A stretch of 64,000 bases of DNA from Thalassia testudinum. Taxonomy: Eukaryota > Streptophyta > Magnoliopsida > Alismatales > Hydrocharitaceae. Position numbers and translations under genes: made by a program. The notes beneath the pieces were generated by a model. That model saw only the letters and a program-made list of their open reading frames with translations. It searched no databases and was not told the origin of the DNA. The DNA lies in NCBI GenBank assembly GCA_037157565.1, contig JAZHRO010000036.1, positions 127,356,001 through 127,420,000 of the forward strand, read 5' to 3'. Below are positions 58,113 through 64,000 of the stretch, piece by piece. Numbering within the stretch: position 1 is the first letter of the stretch; each line of letters begins with the position of its first letter.

Positions 58113-58493
58113 ATCACCGATAGGTGTCTGTTCCAGTATGGAGTCATGCCCTTTGGCTTGAAAAACGTCGAAGCAACTTACCAGCACCTTGTAAATATGA
58201 TTTTCTCAAAAATAATATGAAAATCATTTGAGATATACATAGATGGTATGCTTGTAAAGGGATTCAATTTCCCTCAGCATTTAGAATATTTGGCGGAGGT
58301 GTTCCAGATTCTAAGGAACACCCGCCTATGTCTGAACCTCAACAAGTGTACCTTTAGGGTCTCAGCCGTTAAGTTTCTAGGGTTCTTAGTCTCTAACCAG
58401 GGGATCGAAGCCAACCTGAACAAGATCCAGGCAATCATGGACCTGCAACCACCAGGCACTTGAAAGGGATGCAGTCATTCGTCGGCAAGATCG

Positions 58494-58498
58494 CCTTG
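58494..58498. repeat. Presumed left TSD of element D
   Basis: ccttg precedes the LTR start TGTTGAAA. The right copy lies outside the window, so this is unconfirmed. Confidence 0.45.
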
Positions 58499-59216
58499 TG
58501 TTGAAACGTCGGAGGACTACGCTATCGGAGTGGGTTTTGAAAACCTGTCGTTGTAGTTTTAATAGCGAAGAACTTGGGTTTAACAAATAAAATTTATACC
58601 GAAAATTCCATAAGAAGTTCCGGGTCAAACACAGGGAGGCAGACGTTTGATTAAAAATGTGTGTTTGTTTTATTTGTCATGAAACAGAATAGCTGATTGA
58701 AAACTAGCTATCTATTTAACAAATAATAAATAGAAGAGAGAGAGAGAGAGAGAATATTACAAATAAAAGAAAAAGGGATGTAGAATAAACATGGATTTCA
58801 TTATGAAAAATTGTTCATTACACTATTCATTATGACTAGAAAGCGAGAAATGATTACACTAGAAAGCAGTAAATCTACTCTAGAGAGTAGTAAAAAGAAT
58901 GGAGAGAGAGATATCCTCCTCAACGATCGCCTGGAGGACGAGCCGGACGGGATGACGCCTGGAAGACAGGGAATGGATAGGGAAGAAAGAGGATGAAATG
59001 GGAAGAACAGGAATGAAGCAGCACGTCGTCGTTGTCGAGGGATCCGCTTCTTGAATGCAGAGAGAGGACAACAGCAGAATGCTCCACGAAGGGGGATGAA
59101 GGTGGAAAAATTAAGATTTCTACTCTAGAGGAGCATTCCGGGTTTGGGACAAGCTCTTAAAGCTTTGGAAGGGGTGAGAGAAGAGAAGGGATGAGAAATT
59201 CGTATTGAGGGGGTCT

Positions 59217-59226
59217 CCTTTTATAG
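59217..59226 (-). promoter_or_regulatory. LTR TATA box, element D
   Basis: CTATAAAAGG on the minus strand. Confidence 0.65.
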
Positions 59227-59534
59227 TTGCAAGGAGTGAGGGCATTTTAGTCATTACATTTTGAAAAACATTAATTCAGGATCGTGGGCGGCTCTTGCGT
59301 GCCTGCTTGCCTTTCGTGCCTCAAACGCGCGCTCCACGTCCTTCAAATCTTGGCCATCCGATTGTGAGATCGAACGGCTAAGATCTCTCCTCGCCGCGCC
59401 TCATCTGCACGCGCCTTAAGCATGCGATCCCGTGTCACGCGGGGGCATCAGATAGCGCGTGGGTGCTATTGGCCGCGCGCCGTTGGATCTCGATCACGTG
59501 GCTGATTGCACCCGCGTGCCCGCTCCAATTGAGG

Positions 59535-59602
59535 CGTGTGGGGGCTCGAACCCGCGCCTCCTCTTCTCGATAGGGTGCCTGACCAACGAGCTACGTGTGT
59601 GT
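59535..59602 (-). other. tRNA-like sequence in D's LTR
   Basis: The minus strand has A-box-like TAGCTCGTTGG and, about 42 nt later, the full B-box match GGTTCGAGCCC. T-stem pairs 3 of 5, anticodon stem about 3 of 5, and the D-stem is degraded (GCTC/GGCA). Confidence 0.65.
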
Positions 59603-60750
59603 TTGTGTCGAGCACTCATCTCAAGTGCGCGTGTCCCGCAGCCGTTGGATGCGCATCCAACAGCAGAGAAGCGCTGGCCAGATGAGCCAAGGCGGGTGCG
59701 TACGGCTAGTTGAGCAGCTGAGATGGTGCCACGTGGCCCCATCTTGGCCGTCTATCTTCTGAGTGATGTAGATGGTGCCACGGGTATCGGATTGGAACGA
59801 TTTTCACGCCGTTAGGCTGCGATCATTGATCCGAACCCATCCGTACGGTTGGATTTGTCGTCTGAAGTGCGTATTAACACCATCTTGGTCCTTGATCTTC
59901 TAGGATTCCTCGATCTCTATCTGATGCTACGGACATCCGATTAGGGCGATCTTAGAGTCGTTGAACTCCAATCGTCACCCTGATCAGATCCGTACAGTTG
60001 GATCTTTGATTCGAGGCTCCGATAAAAAGTTACCCTATCCCTGACCATAAAAAGGAGACAATTAACCTACATTTTATTTAGACTAATCTAAATGCAAGAT
60101 GATGCATGTTATGCAATATTTATAGTATGTAATGCAATTCTATGCTTAAGAACACGTATAAATAGACATTTTATGTAATATAAACATGTTTACATCACAC
60201 CCTCATGCCTATCGTTTATTAGTCCCTAGCAAAAACTACATGCTATTTATAAAAGAAGTAGGTTTGATTACTTGGGTATAAGTTATTTTCAACATTAAGA
60301 AATTTTTTTACTTAGGCTCAGACCTTTCAAAGGCACAACAGTGCCCGAGTATCTGCCAAAATGTAGACCGCCTCAAGCCCTCGCCTTATTCAAAGAAAAT
60401 TTTCTTTTTCTCCTTTTCTTCTTTTCTATTTTTTTTTTCAGATTTTTGAGTTTAGGGTTAAAAAGTAGCTTTCTACGGCCATTCAACCCACCCAAGATTT
60501 GATGAGAACCCTAAGTTCTAAGCATCTTATTGTGAATGTGATAGACTCGTTGATCGGTAATTAGAACAGACTTCGGGTTTCTTCGCCTCTAGGTGACCTT
60601 AAAAAGAGAGTTCTGCCTAAAGGTGTATCATTACGACTGGTAGCTTTCTCCCTACTTTTATTTCTATGGGGTCAACACAAGGGTGAATCCAGTGTATATC
60701 ATTACGACTGCTTCTTTCTAAGTGTTTTGGGAATTTTCAATGCATTTGAT

Positions 60751-61028
60751 GAGCTGGGTTCTGGAGAACCGATCAATGAGCTATTACCACCACCAACTTG
60801 CCAGCCATACTCGTGCAGCGAAGTGTGGTTTATTTCTTTTATTTTCTTTTTCTTTTCTCCTTTTCTTTTTTTCTTTTTGACTTTCTCTTTCTCTTTTTTT
60901 CTTTTTTTAAAGTAGTTGGCTTCCATGGTCTAAAATTTACCTAAAGGCAGCAAAAAGAGAATGGTCCAGTGACTGGGCTCTGAACAACCTACCTATGGGC
61001 TGTTACCCACGATAACTTGCCAGCCATA
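60751..61028 (-). repeat. Twin 60-bp motif of the Athila 3' region (copy in D)
   Basis: 'gagctgggttctgg...ccagccatac' and 'gactgggctctg...cagccatat' flank a 70-bp T/C-rich tract, the same layout as in A and B. Confidence 0.75.
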
Positions 61029-61149
61029 TCACCCTAGAAGGTTCATTAGCTACCCAATTTCCGTTAAAATCGCCGAACAACGAGTCAGTGAAAAGATAGT
61101 GTGTGTAGATGCTTTAGACTTAAAAGTTCCCTCAAATCAGAGGGTAGGT

Positions 61150-61170
61150 TGATAAGTCGTGTACTTATCA
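61150..61170. repeat. Conserved 8-bp hairpin in element D 3' region
   Basis: TGATAAGT / ACTTATCA with spacer cgtgt. Confidence 0.8.
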
Positions 61171-62052
61171 CCCAAACTTATTTAATCAAATTACAATAAA
61201 ATTAAAATGGAGAGGACTCGAAAAATAAATCTACATTTTAGTAGATACACGAGCTGATTAAGTCGAGAGACCTGAAGGGTCTTTGTGTTCAAATCCAAAT
61301 GTAATATTTCCTAAGACTGGAAAGTCCTAATGTCCAAGTATTCCTTCCTAATTCAATTTTTTTAATGTATAAATATAAATAAATAAAAGGAAATAGACAA
61401 ATCTACAGAGCTGATGAAATAATTCAAAGATGAATATCCACCCCCCCATGCCTATCTAATGCAATGTCCTCATTGTATTAAAAAGACATAAAACAAAGTG
61501 GAATAGTGTAGAAGGCACTTGAATTGTGTGAATGACATATCCGCTCTAAGATAAACAAAAACTGTATACGTGCTGAATTTAGTGCCTTCAGCTAGGCATA
61601 CTATACAAAGAAGAGAAGTAAAAAATTCAGAAGTGTAGCTCAGAATCAGAATAAAAAGATTCACTTTAGGACCTGCTACCCATACCCCATGGTCGAAAAT
61701 ATTTAAGGTTTTGGATAAAAATTACCCAAAACCTAAAATCAGTATGCAATCGAGGTCGGGCCTGCGATTTATGAGGATGCAACCCAAGACCAAAAACTCA
61801 GGTTACAGAGAAATCAAGATCCAAAGGATAATCAATGAATGTGTGCTTGGGTTGGTCATCCTCAGTACAGATGTCGTAAGGATCCTGGTTTGATGGTTTC
61901 AGCTTAATTGGAACCCTTAAACTCGATCTTCTACTTCCTCCGAAGTTTGCTTCCCAAATCAGAATTTCCTAGCTTCTATTCTCCTCATTTAGAATGTCAA
62001 ATTCTGGGACTTCCTGCATATTAATCACCCCATCCAAGTCTAAAAGATGTGA

Positions 62053-63261
62053 TTAAATCATAATTGGCTTGGGTCTAATTATCTCAAAAACAGAATCGTC
62101 AGTAAGCTCAATGGGGTGTAACTGACAATCAGGGCATTGAATTGTATCCTTCAGAAAATGTGATTCTAAATCTATCATGTGAGCCCCAATAAGATCAGTT
62201 TTCTTAGTTATTGGGCCATCATACGATCTATTGGATTCCTCAGGCCCAATTATCTCACAAAAATCGTATTCTGTAAACTCACGTGAGACTTTGCAACTTG
62301 ATTCTTCACCCTCAGACTCAAAGAAATCTAAATCCGTATTGATGTACATCCCAAAATCATCTATTACTTTCTGGTCCATGGAGACATACGTTTCCTTGTA
62401 CCCCAGCTGAGGGATCTCAGGTGAAGAAATCAAATTATCCTTAATTAGTTGCTCTAAATCAATCTGGTCAGCCTCGTAACACGTGTCCCCCCAAACAGGT
62501 GCCTGAGCGGGTTCTGACATTGGCTCTCCTGAAGGGGGTTCATCCTGGGAATCATCCCACGATTGAACTAAAACAACCACAAATCTTATTCTCAATTTCG
62601 CTAACTTCCCAAGTAAAAACTCACCCAGGTTCTTATCCTTAACATCCTGGAGCCAACCCAATAAATACTTGTTCAAATCATCAATCATCTCAATCAGGGG
62701 CTCCAATTTTTCAATGCAAGGTATTGGCTGAACTTCTAAAGATTGTATGGTATTCCTCAAGTTAGCCAAAACCTTATCTTGAACCTGGTTACCCTGAACC
62801 AAATGACTTGTTTCAGGGTTGGGCGGGTTTGGGATCAATGCAGAGGAGTTAACGAATTGGGATTCGTGATACCCTTCCTGATAATAGGTCATTTCAGATT
62901 GTTCAAAAGGTGGTGATGACCTAAAGGCAGTGTATTCAGGGGATGGGTATGGATCAGTGTATCCTCCTTGATTGTAGATCGTATTAGGTTGTCCATAAAA
63001 GGGTGGCGATCTATAATCGATGTGACTTTAAGAAGGATAGAAATCATAATTATGGTGTTCAGGGTTTGACCCTAAACACGGAGGTCTAGAACTGTATCCC
63101 CAATCCGAGTTATCCCAACTAACCAATGGTTCATTACAGTACGAGTCGGGATAATCGTCATGTTGAAGATAACTCATAACAGGAGGGAAAGAGCGGGAAT
63201 GCGTATAAAATGTGGAAGGATTCATGATAGATGGGAGGAAGAAAGGTGCCCTGCAATACAA
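62053..63261 (-). pseudogene. Unrecognised D-element protein with one internal stop
   Basis: A single frame from ATG at 63261 (MYCRAPFFLPS) to 62053, with one TAA at 63028-63030; about 401 sense codons. The N-terminal third is Tyr/Pro-rich (DWGYSSRPP, DPYPSPEYTAF). The middle is predicted helical (IEKLEPLIEMIDDLNKYLLGWLQDV). The C-terminal half is acidic, with two related motifs, DFCEIIGPEE and SVFEIIRPKP. It occupies gag's place, but I see no gag, protease or RT motif. Function unknown. It may bind element RNA or Gag of a helper, which is inference only. Confidence 0.7.
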
Positions 63262-64000
63262 ACAATCAAACCTGTCCTTAAGTGGGCTAGCCTAAAGACC
63301 TACAGACTCCCAGAACCCGTCTTGAGATAAAGAAATGATTTGATCTACTTCTGTCTATTCAATCCAACCAGTTAGAAGGAGGGACTGGGGAGAAGGTTCT
63401 TCCTTCGGCTTGTGCCTCCAGTTCCTAGTGTACCCCCCAACCGCGATTGTTTGATTATGCTCTCCTAGCTAGACATCAGATTGAATAGTGGAAACATACT
63501 AATCGAAAACAATCTCGTTCTGGGCTCTAAAGAGCGAGTTGAATCCTTAAGGCCAATGTCTACTCTGTTTTTTTTAGGGGTAGGTTTGAATGTGCATTGG
63601 AATGTGATGGTCCCTTTATCTGGGTTGTGCCCTTAATAATTGATTGATGTGTGTGTGCATGCACAACCAGTGGCTTTCAAGCAAGATTGTTTTTGATGCG
63701 GTGAATTTTAGGATTCAAAAGTTGCTTAGTAGCTTTTAGGATTCAACTTTAGGTATTTTCAAACAAGTTTTGTTGGCACACCAGATTTTGAAAGCATAGG
63801 TAAAGATGTTTTCCTTTGAAGCTTAAAAGAATGTGGAGTGCTTGGTAAATCCCTAAGAGTTGAACCTATGCGGCAGCTACTTGATGAGTTAATTTTAATT
63901 GAAGTGATGCGGCCCAATCAACTCAAGCAATTGGCCTGTTGCACCACTTAATTAGGCACACAAGTGATTATTGGTTCCAAAGATCAGTTTATTGGTTGAG
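63262..64000 (-). other. 5' leader of element D
   Basis: No gene. The block at 63390-63454 ('gaaggttcttcc' and 'ccccaaccgcgattgtttg') matches the leaders of A and B. 63905-63960 matches the 'gtgcggccca' and 'caccact' leader segment. Confidence 0.7.

Larger units (their letters stand above)
57580..58498 (+). pseudogene. Reverse transcriptase of element G, interrupted
   Basis: MCVDFTNLNEAYPKDEFPLPRVD and FLDAYSGYHQI are followed by an Athila-type LTR fragment (57918-58112). RT then resumes at ITDRCLFQYGVMPFGLKN, continuing to EIYIDGMLVKG and KFLGFLVSNQGIEANLNKIQAI. The YVDD active site reads YIDG. Stops at about 57808 and 58220. The frame is ended at 58498 by element D. Confidence 0.85.
58499..60197 (-). 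repeat. 3' LTR of element D
   Basis: Plus strand TGTTGAAACG...TTTACATCA, 1699 bp, colinear with D2. It contains a TATA (59217-59226), a tRNA-like unit (59535-59602) and an 18-bp perfect palindrome at 59644-59661. Confidence 0.85.
60198..62052 (-). other. 3' noncoding region of element D
   Basis: Polypurine tract at 60198-60210 (minus strand GGCATGAGGGTG before the LTR). Twin motif copies at 60751-60810 and 60970-61028 with a long T-rich tract between them. Hairpin at 61150-61170. No gene. Confidence 0.75.
58499..64000 (-). mobile_element. Element D, gag-less Athila-related non-autonomous element, 5' part outside window
   Basis: 3' LTR 58499-60197, 3' noncoding with the Athila twin motif and hairpin, one reading frame at 62053-63261, then an Athila-type leader. 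A's gag-type start position is taken by a different protein, and no protease, RT or integrase is seen between the LTR and the leader. The PBS and 5' LTR lie beyond 64000. Shared noncoding signals suggest mobilisation by an autonomous relative such as A. Confidence 0.8.

Noticed and set aside
1..64000. CRISPR array, bacterial operon or organelle segment
   Set aside because: Repeats are LTRs, minisatellites or microsatellites. Introns and retroelements mark plant nuclear DNA, and no spacer-repeat pattern or organelle gene was found.

Overview
The window is nuclear DNA of a flowering plant. It contains spliceosomal introns with GT/AG ends, a gene with a TATA box, and nested Ty3/gypsy LTR retrotransposons whose primer-binding sites match the plant tRNA-Asp 3' end (TGGCGCCGTTGCCGGGGA). 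I cannot name the species. About nine tenths of the window is retrotransposon DNA, mostly Athila-type elements read on the minus strand.

Positions 1-42028 form a nest of insertions, readable because most junctions keep 5-bp target-site duplications (TSDs). The outermost element F has its 5' LTR at 39686-42028 and its gag start at 38540. Element C sits in F's gag, with its 5' LTR at 37216-37999 and its 3' end off the left edge; it has gag and protease remnants and no visible reverse transcriptase. Element B (1067-25625, TSD agagc) sits in C. Element A (12039-23054, TSD aggac) sits in B's gag. A solo LTR, E1 (4630-7450, TSD ttgat), sits in B's integrase. A probable solo LTR, H (29218-32009, TSD tctac), sits in C's leader. 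A is very young: its LTRs differ by one base and one 2-bp microsatellite step. Its 1.5-kilo-residue gag-protease-RT-RNase H frame is open, and a single in-frame TGA separates it from an otherwise open integrase.

Positions 43246-48203 hold the only recognisable host gene: TATA box, a 3-codon first coding exon, two middle exons, and a long last exon encoding a proline-rich protein with degenerate internal repeats. I do not recognise the family.

Positions 50336-54788 are a solo LTR (D2) split by a second E-family solo LTR (E2, 51055-53779, TSD aaaac). Positions 55145-58498 are a decayed plus-strand Tat-type Ty3/gypsy element (G), cut by element D, which starts at 58499 and runs off the right edge. 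D shares leader and 3' noncoding motifs with A and B but carries an unrelated tyrosine/proline-rich and acidic reading frame where gag should begin.

The most notable signal is a tRNA-like sequence in the Athila-type LTRs. On the element sense strand, A (both LTRs), B, D and D2, and more weakly F, carry an A-box-like and a B-box-like motif at near-canonical tRNA spacing (about 43 nt), with D-arm and T-arm stems that partly or fully pair. In A, B, D and D2 it lies roughly 350-450 bp upstream of a conserved Pol II TATA box (excluding nested insertions) and is flanked by perfect or near-perfect inverted repeats. This would give the LTRs an internal Pol III-type or TFIIIC-binding module, conceptually like the 5S-RNA-bearing Cassandra elements but with a tRNA-like unit.
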